Assembly: GCA_018110825.1 (NCBI GenBank)
Contig: JAGBCL010000095.1
Span: 310,001-374,000 of the forward strand
DNA: 64,000 bases
Origin: Oscillospiraceae bacterium
Lineage (GTDB): Bacteria > Bacillota > Clostridia > Oscillospirales > Ruminococcaceae
Direction: 5' to 3'
In this document: positions 43,351-51,375 of the stretch, piece after piece
Position numbering within the stretch: the first letter of the stretch is position 1
Layout of the letters: each line of letters begins with the position of its first letter
The notes under the pieces: model-generated
The model's database searches: none
Seen by the model: only the letters and a program-made list of their open reading frames with translations
What the model was told of the DNA's origin: nothing
Made by a program: the position numbers and the translations under genes

Positions 43351-43389
43351 AAAGCAATCCTGTACATTGAGTGTATGGGATTGCTTTTT
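43351..43389 (+). terminator. Terminator after the 667-aa gene
   Basis: AAAGCAATCC (43351-43360) pairs with GGATTGCTTT (43378-43387), followed by TT. It ends the transcript of the 667-aa gene. Confidence 0.8.
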
Positions 43390-43398
43390 ATTTGCTAA

Positions 43399-43423
43399 TG
43401 CACCCCTACCCATAGCAGGGACT
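43399..43423 (-). repeat. Right arm of the imperfect inverted repeat
   Basis: This is the partner of 41243-41267 in opposite orientation. It lies just right of the terminator of the 667-aa gene and 94 nt left of the recombinase operon. Confidence 0.6.
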
Positions 43424-43516
43424 CCTTTTTCCTGCAATCTCCCCGTGTGAAAAGCATATATTATTTTCTAAGACAGAGGAAACTAATCTGTAATCTTATA
43501 TAAAGGAGGAATCCGT

Positions 43517-43675
43517 ATGGATTACACAATCACACGGGCAGACCTTAATAACTGCCAATATGACAAGTGTTCAGCTGACGTACTGAACGAAAACTACATT
43601 GAAGTTACCGACATGGAAACATTCCTCAGGATTGTGTGCAATATAGTACACAAGGAGGAAACCGACAATGACTAA
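43517..43675 (+). CDS. 52-aa small protein overlapping the recombinase start
   Basis: ATG at 43517 follows a full AAAGGAGG site (43503-43510). The frame ends at 43675, 8 nt inside the recombinase gene, which gives translational coupling. The product (MDYTITRADLNNCQYDKCSA at the N terminus) is acidic with two close Cys. Small proteins just before large serine recombinases can be directionality or regulatory factors. Here that is only suggested by position. Confidence 0.6.
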   Translation: MDYTITRADLNNCQYDKCSADVLNENYIEVTDMETFLRIVCNIVHKEETDND

Positions 43676-45314
43676 AATTGATAGAATGCTTGCGGCAGGA
43701 AAGATACCAACAGCGGCTATATATGCACGCTTTTCCAGCGATAATCAGCGTGAAGAAAGCATCGATGCACAGCTCAGAGCCTGCCGCGAATTTGCGGAAC
43801 GAAATCAGCTCAAAATCGTAAAGGAATATGTTGACCGTGCAAAGTCAGCTACATCCACCGATAAGCGAACCGAGTTCCTTGCTATGATAAGCGAGGCGGA
43901 CAAGTTCGATTTTGTTCTCGTCCACAAGCTGGACAGATTTGCACGAAACCGTTCAGACAGTATAGGCTACCGAATGGAGCTAAAGAGGCACGGCACATCA
44001 TTGATAAGCGTGCTTGAAAATCTCGATGAAGAGAACCCAGAGAGCGTTATCCTTGAAAGCGTACTGGAGGGCATGAATGAGTATTATTCACGAAATCTTG
44101 CCCGTGAGGTACGTAAGGGTCTGAACGAGAACGCACTTAAATGTATGCACAACGGAGGCTTGCCTCCGCTGGGCTACATTGTAAACCCCAATACAAAGAG
44201 GCTCGAAATAGATAAAGAAGAAGCCCTTGCTGTCAAGTTCATCTTTCAAAGTGTACTTGATGGCAAGGGCTATACTTATATAATCAAGGAGCTTAATGAG
44301 CGTGGTATGAAAACAAAGCGAGGGAAAGCCTTTGGCAAGAACTCGCTTTATGATATACTGCGCAACGAAAAATACTGTGGTACTTACACATATAATCGTG
44401 CCGAGTCTAAAATCGGAACAACCCGCAACAATCATAGGAGCAAATCTGACGAAGACATTATTCGTATCGAGAACGGCGTACCTGCTATCATAAGCAAGGA
44501 AGCCTTTCAGAAGGTGCAGGAAATACTTAATAAGCGCTCCAATAAATCATCTACTGCAAAGGCGAAAGAGGTATACCTGCTCACAGGCAAGGTATATTGC
44601 GGAGAATGTGGTGCCGTGTACTGCGGAAACCGTCATAGGTGCGGCAGAAGCAAAACTACTATGGTTACATATCGTTGTAATAATCGCACGGCTAAAACAA
44701 CGGTAGTATGTAAAAACAAAGAGGTCAACAAGCACTATCTCGAACGCTTTGTCCTGAATGTGTTGTCTGACATTATATTTGATGAAAAGTATATCCCAAG
44801 CATAATAGAGGGATACAATGATTTCATTATCAGAAACTCTACAGATATGCTTGATGAGCAGCATCGCTTGAACAGAGAGATTGCCAAACTTACAAACAGG
44901 ATTGAAAACCTTACGAATGTTATTGCCGAAACAGGCAATGCAAGCCTTGTCACAGCTTTAGGCAAGGTAGAAAGTGAGCGTGATAATCTTATAGCGCAGG
45001 TAGAAGAGCTGAAGGAAAAGATGCAAACGGTACATATTGCCGACAGTGAAATTGACAGTGCTTTCAGAAAAGCAAGGGTTATGTTCCAGTCAGGCAGACT
45101 TGCCGAAACACGTCAGCTTATCAATCTGTACGTTGAGCGAGTTACCGTATACATCGACCATATTGACCTTAAAATCAATCCAATGAATTTCGTTTCAAGC
45201 GTTGTTTCTGCAAGTGATAATGCAGAGCTTGGAAAGATACCTAAAGGTGATTTCTCTTCAAGTAAGAGTATCGCCAGACATACATTAAACGCTACATCGG
45301 GTATCATCGAATGA
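43668..45314 (+). CDS. Large serine recombinase (site-specific integrase type)
   Basis: This 548-aa protein has the resolvase catalytic domain at its N terminus, with nucleophile Ser23 in IYARFSSDNQ and the arginines of the HKLDRFARNR motif. A recombinase domain follows (about 165-270, with FGKNSLYDILRNEKYCGTY). A zinc ribbon (CGECGAVYCGN, then YRCNNRT) and a C-terminal coiled coil (about 380-460) complete it. Such enzymes integrate and excise phages, integrative elements and Tn4451-like transposons using short att sites. It is the likely mobility gene for part of the 38.4-60.6 kb region. Its own att sites are not identified. Confidence 0.93.
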   Translation: MTKIDRMLAAGKIPTAAIYARFSSDNQREESIDAQLRACREFAERNQLKIVKEYVDRAKSATSTDKRTEFLAMISEADKFDFVLVHKLDRFARNRSDSIGYRMELKRHGTSLISVLENLDEENPESVILESVLEGMNEYYSRNLAREVRKGLNENALKCMHNGGLPPLGYIVNPNTKRLEIDKEEALAVKFIFQSVLDGKGYTYIIKELNERGMKTKRGKAFGKNSLYDILRNEKYCGTYTYNRAESKIGTTRNNHRSKSDEDIIRIENGVPAIISKEAFQKVQEILNKRSNKSSTAKAKEVYLLTGKVYCGECGAVYCGNRHRCGRSKTTMVTYRCNNRTAKTTVVCKNKEVNKHYLERFVLNVLSDIIFDEKYIPSIIEGYNDFIIRNSTDMLDEQHRLNREIAKLTNRIENLTNVIAETGNASLVTALGKVESERDNLIAQVEELKEKMQTVHIADSEIDSAFRKARVMFQSGRLAETRQLINLYVERVTVYIDHIDLKINPMNFVSSVVSASDNAELGKIPKGDFSSSKSIARHTLNATSGIIE

Positions 45315-45332
45315 TGGTACCCGTATTTTTTT
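45298..45332 (+). terminator. Terminator overlapping the recombinase stop
   Basis: CGGGTATCATC (45298-45308), GAAT, GATGGTACCCG (45313-45323), then a run of T. The stem includes the stop codon of the recombinase gene. Confidence 0.85.
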
Positions 45333-45580
45333 GATGTGGTAACGGGTTTGAATCTATGCCTTATCTTACTCAAAAAATCGCATATAGTATTTAGTACCCT
45401 TATTGGTTTACTTTTTATTATCCCAATGTCTTATTCTCTCCATAAATTATAGGCATAGAGAGATAAAAATAGTAGTGCACCAGATAACTGATATTAGGCA
45501 TATAATTTGGCGATATGTTATCTTCATAGATTGACTATTCTTATCTGCAAATATGATGCCATTCATATAAGTGGGGCTGC

Positions 45581-45779
45581 TATGTTACATACTTTGATTA
45601 TCTTATATGTTGTGATTGTAAAATCTGTATCATATCGTGGCGAAGCGTTAATAAATATACAAACGTATAACATATATGTAAAGGAATTGGAAGCAGTGTG
45701 CAGTTCCTGACTTGTTTTGATAAAAATATATAAAGCTGCAACATATATGTAAAACTATAGAAAGGGGGTATGTTACAAT
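45581..45779. repeat. Non-coding region with iteron-like repeats before the Rep-like gene
   Basis: The 645-bp gap 45315-45959 has no convincing gene. It contains two copies of AACATATATGTAAA (45669-45682 and 45740-45753) with a 10-bp palindromic core. TATGTTACATAC occurs at 45581-45592, and a shorter TATGTTACA at 45769. The 12-mer recurs exactly at 47221, beyond the excisionase gene. The layout fits binding sites of a replication initiator or excisionase. Confidence 0.5.
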
Positions 45780-45959
45780 GCTCTGACAATACAATCTGCA
45801 TCTTCATATGAGGATGTAAGGTGAAGATTATAGTATTCTAATGCAGGAACTCATCGTCTGTACTCATTTCTGCATTTAACCAACATTGAGTGCAGCGAGA
45901 GCTTCATATGGGTTCTCTTAAAACTACCCATAAATTTTTAAATGAAAGGCCGTGTTAAA

Positions 45960-47027
45960 ATGACACAGCATATGTACTCAATAACAAATGATGGATTTGG
46001 TATCCATACGTTTGAGCTTAACATTCCTAATATAACGAATGAAAGCTTTGCTCAAATTATGAGTGGGATTGAAGATAAAAACATTAATCATTATCATAAG
46101 GATGATGGAAGTGTTATTATTTATCCGTCACGTCAAGGGATAAAGATCCATCTTAATCGTGCTGATAATGGCATCTATGGTATTCGTGCTGTCGTTTCAG
46201 CTGCTAAATTCCTTGATAACAATGCCAGTCCAATAGCGATACTTAATACAGAATCGGATTTTGATTGTCTGTATCATTATCTCAACGACACATTTGAGAA
46301 ATCACTTGGTGAGGAGTATAATATTGATAGTTTCTATCTTTCAAGAGTAGACTGTTGTGTAAATATTATGCTCTCTGAATCATACTCAGCAGAGCGCTAT
46401 ATCAAACTTATAAGACGCTCTATGAATTACGGCAAACGAGATAAAATACATACATTCCCATCAAGCGAGTTAGACTCATATGAGAAAAACGGACACAGCT
46501 TTCGTGTCGATACTGCAGATTATACATTTACTGCATACGATAAATACTTCCAACTCGAAGATATAGATGAAGACTATGATGCTATGTCTGAGTCAATGTT
46601 GAGATTGGAAATTACTGTTCGGAGATATCATATCTGTGCACTACAACGAGAAAATGACCTTGATGAGAATATAAAGATACTTGAAGCATTTGCCGTTATT
46701 AGTCGTAGTATTTTCGAAAAATATATACATAGATATTTTAGTAGAGGCAATTACTATTGCTACAACGCCATGTGCGATATGATTATGGATTCAAGCCTTT
46801 CGAATAAGAAAAAGGATAGTATGCTTTTATTTGCACATCAACAGGTTTATTGCGATTCTTATCGTAATGCTCGAAAGAACTTCATTGAGAATTGGAGTTC
46901 AAAAAATCAGTACTATAAGGCTATTAAGGGATTTAAACTTCTGGATATTAACCCAATGTCACTTTCTTATCGGGACAAGCACGGTGATGAATGTATCCCC
47001 GGACTTTATTATCTTCTTGATATGTGA
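45960..47027 (+). CDS. Replication-initiator-like protein of a mobile element
   Basis: This 355-aa protein starts at ATG 45960 after GAAAGG; the ATG at 45942 lacks a site. The order of motifs recalls rolling-circle Rep or Rep_trans proteins of integrative elements. It has an N-terminal beta-rich part, the phrase SFYLSRVDCCVNIML near residue 120, LRLEITVRRYHI near 220, and a helical C terminus. A catalytic Tyr cannot be fixed by eye. It is preceded by iteron-like repeats and followed 13 nt later by an excisionase-like gene, the usual company of such Reps. Confidence 0.5.
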   Translation: MTQHMYSITNDGFGIHTFELNIPNITNESFAQIMSGIEDKNINHYHKDDGSVIIYPSRQGIKIHLNRADNGIYGIRAVVSAAKFLDNNASPIAILNTESDFDCLYHYLNDTFEKSLGEEYNIDSFYLSRVDCCVNIMLSESYSAERYIKLIRRSMNYGKRDKIHTFPSSELDSYEKNGHSFRVDTADYTFTAYDKYFQLEDIDEDYDAMSESMLRLEITVRRYHICALQRENDLDENIKILEAFAVISRSIFEKYIHRYFSRGNYYCYNAMCDMIMDSSLSNKKKDSMLLFAHQQVYCDSYRNARKNFIENWSSKNQYYKAIKGFKLLDINPMSLSYRDKHGDECIPGLYYLLDM

Positions 47028-47040
47028 TTGGAGGAGTAGT

Positions 47041-47214
47041 ATGGACGAGAAGAAATTCTATACTGTGTCGGAGGCAGCACACTTTCTAGGTGTAGCAAGA
47101 CCTACCATGTATAATTATCTTAACAGCGGTGCTATACCGGGTGTGAAGCTTAACGGAAAGACCTGGAAGGTGCCTGCCGAGCCTTTGAAAAGGCTGGCTA
47201 ATGGTACAAGATAA
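47041..47214 (+). CDS. Excisionase-family helix-turn-helix protein
   Basis: This 57-aa protein starts at ATG 47041 after GGAGGAG. It is a MerR/Xis-type DNA-binding protein: FYTVSEAAHFLGVARPTMYN (helix-turn-helix), then GAIPGVKLNGKTWKVPAEPL (wing). Such proteins bend DNA to favour excision by the partner recombinase. The TATGTTACATAC repeat begins 7 nt after its stop. Confidence 0.85.
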   Translation: MDEKKFYTVSEAAHFLGVARPTMYNYLNSGAIPGVKLNGKTWKVPAEPLKRLANGTR

Positions 47215-47228
47215 TGTACCTATGTTAC

Positions 47229-47264
47229 ATACCACCTCAGGACGAAGCAGTCCTGAGGTGGTAT
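47229..47264. repeat. Perfect 15-bp hairpin downstream of the excisionase gene
   Basis: ATACCACCTCAGGAC (47229-47243) pairs with GTCCTGAGGTGGTAT (47250-47264). There is no U-tract. Its CCACCTCAG core is shared with the hairpin at 47381. Confidence 0.65.
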
Positions 47265-47380
47265 AATGTCTGAACAAGGAATGAGATGTCCCAAGTATAA
47301 CCGCACTCAATATTATAACCACCATCGTACTTAAAACTTGTGCATAGATAAGTTGGTTTGCCCTCTTATCCGATGATAGT

Positions 47381-47412
47381 TAATCCCCCACCTCAGTAGA
47401 GGTGGGGGATTA
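47381..47412. repeat. Perfect 14-bp hairpin with the same core
   Basis: TAATCCCCCACCTC (47381-47394) pairs with GAGGTGGGGGATTA (47399-47412), loop AGTA. Such hairpins occur at ends of IS200/IS605-type elements and at rolling-circle origins. No transposase is present here. The gap 47215-47552 is otherwise without a gene. Confidence 0.6.
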
Positions 47413-47505
47413 TGCCGTTAGTTGTAGGTACAATCTGTATTGATGGATGGGATGATTATATCAATACTTGCTATGCTGAATGATTTGCGTGAATTTCGTG
47501 AAAAT

Positions 47506-47545
47506 AATCCAAGCTATCCCACCAATGCATAGGATGGCTTGGATT
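47506..47545 (-). terminator. Terminator of the DUF234-type ATPase gene
   Basis: AATCCAAGCTATCC (47506-47519) pairs with GGATGGCTTGGATT (47532-47545) with one G-U. On the minus strand ATTATTTTC follows the stem. Confidence 0.75.
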
Positions 47546-47552
47546 TATATCA

Positions 47553-48947
47553 TTATCCCTTAATCATATCGGAGTAGCAGACAAGAGTAACATTACCCAT
47601 AGCATTAGCCTTTTCAATACACCCCTTGGTGAAGCCCTTCTTCGCAAACAGATAGAAGTGTTTGTTCTTATAGTTGAATAGTTCGCTTCGGGATATGAGG
47701 GTTTCAAGAACTGCAAGGTCAACCTTTTCGTTTGTCCATTTGCATTCACCGAACAGATAATCATCTGTATCAGATTTGCCGATAATATCTATCTCGGTCT
47801 GACTTCTTGTTCTTGGATCAGTGCCCCACCACCTGCCAAGGTCTGTGAATTCGATAGGCACCCGCTCCTGTATAAGAAGCTGCCACATATATTGCTTGCA
47901 TATCTCCTCAAATACAGCACCCATAAACCCCATAATCTGCGGTTCAATCTTCTTGTAGACTATATCAGCAAAGCCTCGATTGATAACAGAGGTATTGTTC
48001 TGTACAAACTTATACCAGAATATGAACATTGAATCCTCAAGTACATATATAGCTTTCCTTGAATTAGTCGCACCGAATGGCAGCTCCTTCTTCACAATGC
48101 CAAGTCCGATAAGCTTGTTAATGTAGCTTGTGGCAAGGGAAGTGTCAAGGTCAGTTTTGGTACATATCTCTGAAAGTCTTGAAGCACCGTTTGCTATTGC
48201 TGAGATAATGGAATTGTATTGTGAAGCATCACGGCATTCCTGCTTGATAAGGTTAGTAGGCTCCTCATATAGGTAGGCATTGGGTGTAAGGAAATTGTCC
48301 TTGATATTCTGCTCCACAGACAGCCGGTCATTCATAAGTGACATATACAGCGGAATACCACCCGTTATGCCGTAGATTGTTGCAATATCCTCACCCTTGA
48401 ACTTGGAGTAGTATCTTTTGGCTTCGTCAAACTCAAAGGGACGGATTTTGTACTGGCAGGTTCTTCTGCCGTAAAGTGGACTCTTGTACCCCATAACCTG
48501 GTTTTCCATAAATGACATGGATGAGCCACAAAGTATGATGAATAGCTTTGAACTTTCGTGATAACGGTCAATCAGAAGCTGTAATACAGAGGATATGCCC
48601 TTTGAACAGTCTGCAAGATATGGGTACTCATCAATTACAAAGATAATGCGTCTGTTATCTGCAATCTTGAATACCGTTTCAAATGCCGCCTGAAAATTAG
48701 TAAAGCTGCTTTCTGAGCTGTTGTAGTCCTCGGAAATAGCGTAAATACTTCTGCTTAATTCAGTAAGGTTCTGCTTTGAGTTGGTTTCGGTAGCGGAGTA
48801 AAGGATACACTCTTTGTCCTTGATGAATTCGTTTATGAGTGTGGTCTTTCCGACTCTGCGTCTGCCGTAGATTACAGCGAATTCAAATTGTCCCGACTCA
48901 TATCTTCGGTTAAGGTCAGCAAGCTCACGTTCTCTACCTACAAACAT
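47553..48947 (-). CDS. ATPase_2/DUF234 protein with nuclease-like C terminus
   Basis: This 464-aa protein starts at ATG 48947 after AAAGGAGG. The N-terminal STAND/archaeal-type ATPase has MFVGRERELADL, Walker A GRRRVGKTTLIN, and Walker B IIFVIDEYPYL. A middle winged helix follows (LSEICTKTDLDTSLATSYIN, about 255-275). The C-terminal DUF234 region contains EIDIIG and FGECKW, a D-x(n)-ExK-like nuclease pattern. These ATPases are frequent in Clostridia and archaea; their role is unclear and possibly toxin- or defence-like. The promoter carries a double palindrome, so expression is probably repressed by a dedicated factor or by the protein's own winged helix. Confidence 0.9.
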   Translation of the reverse strand: MFVGRERELADLNRRYESGQFEFAVIYGRRRVGKTTLINEFIKDKECILYSATETNSKQNLTELSRSIYAISEDYNSSESSFTNFQAAFETVFKIADNRRIIFVIDEYPYLADCSKGISSVLQLLIDRYHESSKLFIILCGSSMSFMENQVMGYKSPLYGRRTCQYKIRPFEFDEAKRYYSKFKGEDIATIYGITGGIPLYMSLMNDRLSVEQNIKDNFLTPNAYLYEEPTNLIKQECRDASQYNSIISAIANGASRLSEICTKTDLDTSLATSYINKLIGLGIVKKELPFGATNSRKAIYVLEDSMFIFWYKFVQNNTSVINRGFADIVYKKIEPQIMGFMGAVFEEICKQYMWQLLIQERVPIEFTDLGRWWGTDPRTRSQTEIDIIGKSDTDDYLFGECKWTNEKVDLAVLETLISRSELFNYKNKHFYLFAKKGFTKGCIEKANAMGNVTLVCYSDMIKG

Positions 48948-48968
48948 TGTGATATCCTCCTTTTGTAT

Positions 48969-49020
48969 TTTAGTGAAGTATACTTTAGTTAAGTATACTT
49001 CACTAAATCGGTTTTGTCAA
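48969..49020 (-). promoter_or_regulatory. Promoter and tandem palindromic operator of the DUF234-type ATPase gene
   Basis: On the minus strand -35 TTGACA (49020-49015) and -10 TATACT (48997-48992) are 17 bp apart. AAGTATACTT, a perfect 10-bp palindrome, occurs at 48976-48985 and 48991-49000, one copy over the -10. Together they form a 17-bp-arm inverted repeat (48969-48985 with 48991-49007). Confidence 0.8.
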
Positions 49021-49063
49021 GGGGAGTAGGATAAATTGAGAATCAGGTTGAGTTACTTTTGTA

Positions 49064-50335
49064 TTATATATGTTTCACTTCAATTAAAAGATTTTTCTTT
49101 TTTGTTTCTATATATTTTTGAAATTCATCATTTTTAGAAATTTTTTTAATTGTTGGATCTGTCAAAAAGAGATGAATTAAATCATATGAATAACACAGTG
49201 ACATATGAACATATTGGTGATTAATATCAACTTGATTTCCGTGTATTATTTTAGAACGAATATCATAAATCTTTTTAAATTCCTTTTCAATAGCGTTTTT
49301 TCTATCTATTGAATTTGAAAACAACGTTGAAATGTAGTCAGCAATTTGTCCTACAATGTCATTCTTATCAAATTCGATTAATGCTTCAATAGCCATGACA
49401 TACAATATATATTTTTGAGAATTTAGGACTTCCTGTTCGGCTCTGTTAAAAAATACAATGGAATTTTTTATTCTGATACTAATTTCAGTATGTGATAGTG
49501 GGTTAATTATATTTAACATTTCCTTGAACAGCTTGTGGTCTTCACAAATAACAGAAGTTATATTTATTTCTTTTGAGGGAAATATTAATTTATGTGACAT
49601 TTTATTGTTTGTACAAGATAATCCATGAAGTTTACCGTGTAAAAATGTATAAAGTATATCTACGTCAAAAATTCTATTGTCTAATATATTTATATGTGCG
49701 TTAGAATAAGTGTTTGCTAATACATAGTTACATATGCTTTGAAATAATTCAAATTGTATGCAAGCTAATTCATCAGCTTTAGAGCATTCTCTGGCAGAAA
49801 CTTTTACACTTATCCATGTATCATGGCTATTAAAATCATTTTTAAATTCTTCAGATATATTTTCAAAATCCATTCCCATTTTTTCTTTAAGTTGTTTTTG
49901 GTGTAATCTTGTATTATATATGCAAAAAGCGTCTAATTCAAGAGGTTCTGATAGATTTATATTAGTACCATAAATCTTATGGAAAACCTCAAATTCTAAT
50001 ATAGGTTTTTTATTGAGCCTATTACAGAAATTTGAGTAATCCTTGGCTTCTATTTGATCTTTTTGCTTCCTTATAAGATAAAGAAAGTCATGAAATTTAT
50101 GATTTATGGAATCATATGTATATGTATTTTGTATCTCTTTTTGATAGATTTTATCTACAATGGAATAGTATTCGCTTGCGTAGCAAGAATCAATTATTAA
50201 ATAACCGAATTTACCATCTCCATCAATGTCATTGTAATAAGTGTCATGTATAATTCTTTTTCCTTTAGGAACTTCGGGTGATATGTATGAAGTTTTAAAG
50301 AAGTTATTAATTTTATCAGTAGTTTCATTTTTCAT
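49064..50335 (-). CDS. Apea-like HEPN domain protein
   Basis: This 423-aa protein starts at ATG 50335, 8 nt after GGAG; a nearer ATG at 50341 is less likely. The N-terminal two thirds have no recognised motif. The C-terminal region (about 305-390) is a helical HEPN fold: KYILYVMAIEALIE, then FKKIYDIRSKIIHGN with the R-x4-H motif (R360, H365). HEPN proteins of the Apea type are predicted metal-independent ribonucleases found in defence islands. It is monocistronic and AT-rich, which suggests recent acquisition. Confidence 0.75.
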   Translation of the reverse strand: MKNETTDKINNFFKTSYISPEVPKGKRIIHDTYYNDIDGDGKFGYLIIDSCYASEYYSIVDKIYQKEIQNTYTYDSINHKFHDFLYLIRKQKDQIEAKDYSNFCNRLNKKPILEFEVFHKIYGTNINLSEPLELDAFCIYNTRLHQKQLKEKMGMDFENISEEFKNDFNSHDTWISVKVSARECSKADELACIQFELFQSICNYVLANTYSNAHINILDNRIFDVDILYTFLHGKLHGLSCTNNKMSHKLIFPSKEINITSVICEDHKLFKEMLNIINPLSHTEISIRIKNSIVFFNRAEQEVLNSQKYILYVMAIEALIEFDKNDIVGQIADYISTLFSNSIDRKNAIEKEFKKIYDIRSKIIHGNQVDINHQYVHMSLCYSYDLIHLFLTDPTIKKISKNDEFQKYIETKKKNLLIEVKHI

Positions 50336-50406
50336 AAGCATATCTCCATTCGAATAATATATTTAAAATTATTATATATTATTTTTGTGGTGATATCAAG
50401 ATGATA

Positions 50407-50580
50407 TTATAAGCCATAAATCACTCTCTCCAAAGCATCCTTCGGAATCCTACATACCTTACCTACCTTAAACCCAGGCAGCTTCTTCTCACGGAGCAGG
50501 TTGTACACGGTAGTCAGACTCACGCAAAGCTCATCCGCTACCTCGTATGGTGTCAAGTAATCTGTATAATCAGTAATCAT
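50407..50580 (-). CDS. Excisionase-like helix-turn-helix protein
   Basis: This 57-aa protein starts at ATG 50580 after GAAAGGGG. The helix-turn-helix is YLTPYEVADELCVSLTTVYN, and the wing is KLPGFKVGKVCRIPKDALER. It is of the same family as the protein at 47041 but not close in sequence. It probably regulates or assists excision of the element that carries the genes at 50.8-54.2 kb. Confidence 0.85.
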   Translation of the reverse strand: MITDYTDYLTPYEVADELCVSLTTVYNLLREKKLPGFKVGKVCRIPKDALERVIYGL

Positions 50581-50660
50581 ATAATTACCCCTTTCATTTG
50601 TATTAGTAATTTGTCCCAATCTATCGCAATTTGTCAAACTTGGAATATATATTATTCTAA

Positions 50661-50727
50661 TGCATAATCGTAATACCCCCGTAAATCCTTGGCTTTCAAA
50701 GGATTTACGGGGTAATTTTATGCTATC
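50661..50727. repeat. Extended hairpin in the 50.6-50.8 kb gap
   Basis: GCATAA pairs with TTATGC on the outside, and ACCCCGTAAATCCTT pairs with AAGGATTTACGGGGT inside with one bulged C. The loop is GGCTTTC. It may be a terminator or a recombination/replication site between divergent genes. Confidence 0.6.
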
Positions 50728-50812
50728 AGAAATCCTGCCATTCAAGATGTAACATCAGGCAAAACGGCAGGATTTACACATATTTTCAGTTGATGAAAGG
50801 AGCGTGATATTT

Positions 50813-50884
50813 ATGGGTAAAATCATCGGAACCCTAATAGTTGCAGTGGTTTCGGCAGTAGTACGGTCATTCTTTGATGACTAA
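50813..50884 (+). CDS. 23-aa hydrophobic peptide
   Basis: ATG 50813 follows GAAAGGAG with 10-nt spacing. The frame encodes MGKIIGTLIVAVVSAVVRSF plus three residues, mostly a single membrane helix. The good ribosome site and the operon position before two more genes support translation. It could be a small toxin-like or membrane peptide. Confidence 0.45.
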   Translation: MGKIIGTLIVAVVSAVVRSFFDD

Positions 50885-50917
50885 AAATGCGACAAATTGC
50901 GAAAGGTTGTGATAACT

Positions 50918-51058
50918 GTGGATAACAAAAGCGATATCATTTTAAAGGTAATCGCAGTAGTGGCAGGGGCAGCGGCTCTTGCCATTTGCAACAGCCTTGA
51001 AGAAAAGGCAAACAGCGAGGTGTTGAAGATATGCACTTCCAAGGACAGCGATACTTAA
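50918..51058 (+). CDS. 46-aa putative membrane peptide
   Basis: GTG 50918 follows GAAAGG. The product has a hydrophobic segment (ILKVIAVVAGAAALAICNSL) and a charged tail. It overlaps the DUF960 gene start by 28 nt in another frame, so coupling is likely. It is uncertain because no homologue is known to me. Confidence 0.45.
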   Translation: MDNKSDIILKVIAVVAGAAALAICNSLEEKANSEVLKICTSKDSDT

Positions 51059-51318
51059 CCCGCGGAGTTCAGACGGCAATCCCGTTTGAACTCCAATTCT
51101 TTATGTGGTCACTAATCGACCAACTCCCCGAACCAAAGGATTACTTCCAGGTATTCAAACTTACAGTTCAAGACGGTAAACAACACATCTCCCACGAATC
51201 GGAGCAACCCGAATATCATAAGGAGTACAACATTGACACAGCAAATTCAGTTACAGCAAAAATCTACGTCATCGACAATGACACACATTGCACTATGCTT
51301 TTAGCAGAAGAATATTAA
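51031..51318 (+). CDS. DUF960 family protein
   Basis: This 95-aa protein starts at ATG 51031 after GCGAGGTG. It begins with RYLTRGVQTAIPFELQFFMW, then DYFQVFKL and HESEQPEY, the usual DUF960 phrases. DUF960 proteins are small and occur on plasmids and integrative elements of Firmicutes; their function is unknown. A terminator follows directly. Confidence 0.88.
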   Translation: MHFQGQRYLTRGVQTAIPFELQFFMWSLIDQLPEPKDYFQVFKLTVQDGKQHISHESEQPEYHKEYNIDTANSVTAKIYVIDNDTHCTMLLAEEY

Positions 51319-51324
51319 ACCATT

Positions 51325-51352
51325 GGGACAAGCCGTTTGGCTTGTCCCTTTT
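51325..51352 (+). terminator. Terminator after the DUF960 gene
   Basis: GGGACAAGCC (51325-51334), GTTT, GGCTTGTCCC (51339-51348), then TTTTCT. Confidence 0.9.
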
Positions 51353-51375
51353 CTATTTATCAAGGAGGAAGTTAA

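Noticed and set aside
45507-45807. Two short open frames in the gap before the Rep-like gene
   Set aside because: Neither has a ribosome site, and both translate the repeated AACATATATGTAAA elements, so repeat structure explains them.
47229-47412. An IS200/IS605 insertion sequence
   Set aside because: Hairpins of the right kind exist, but no TnpA or TnpB gene is nearby.
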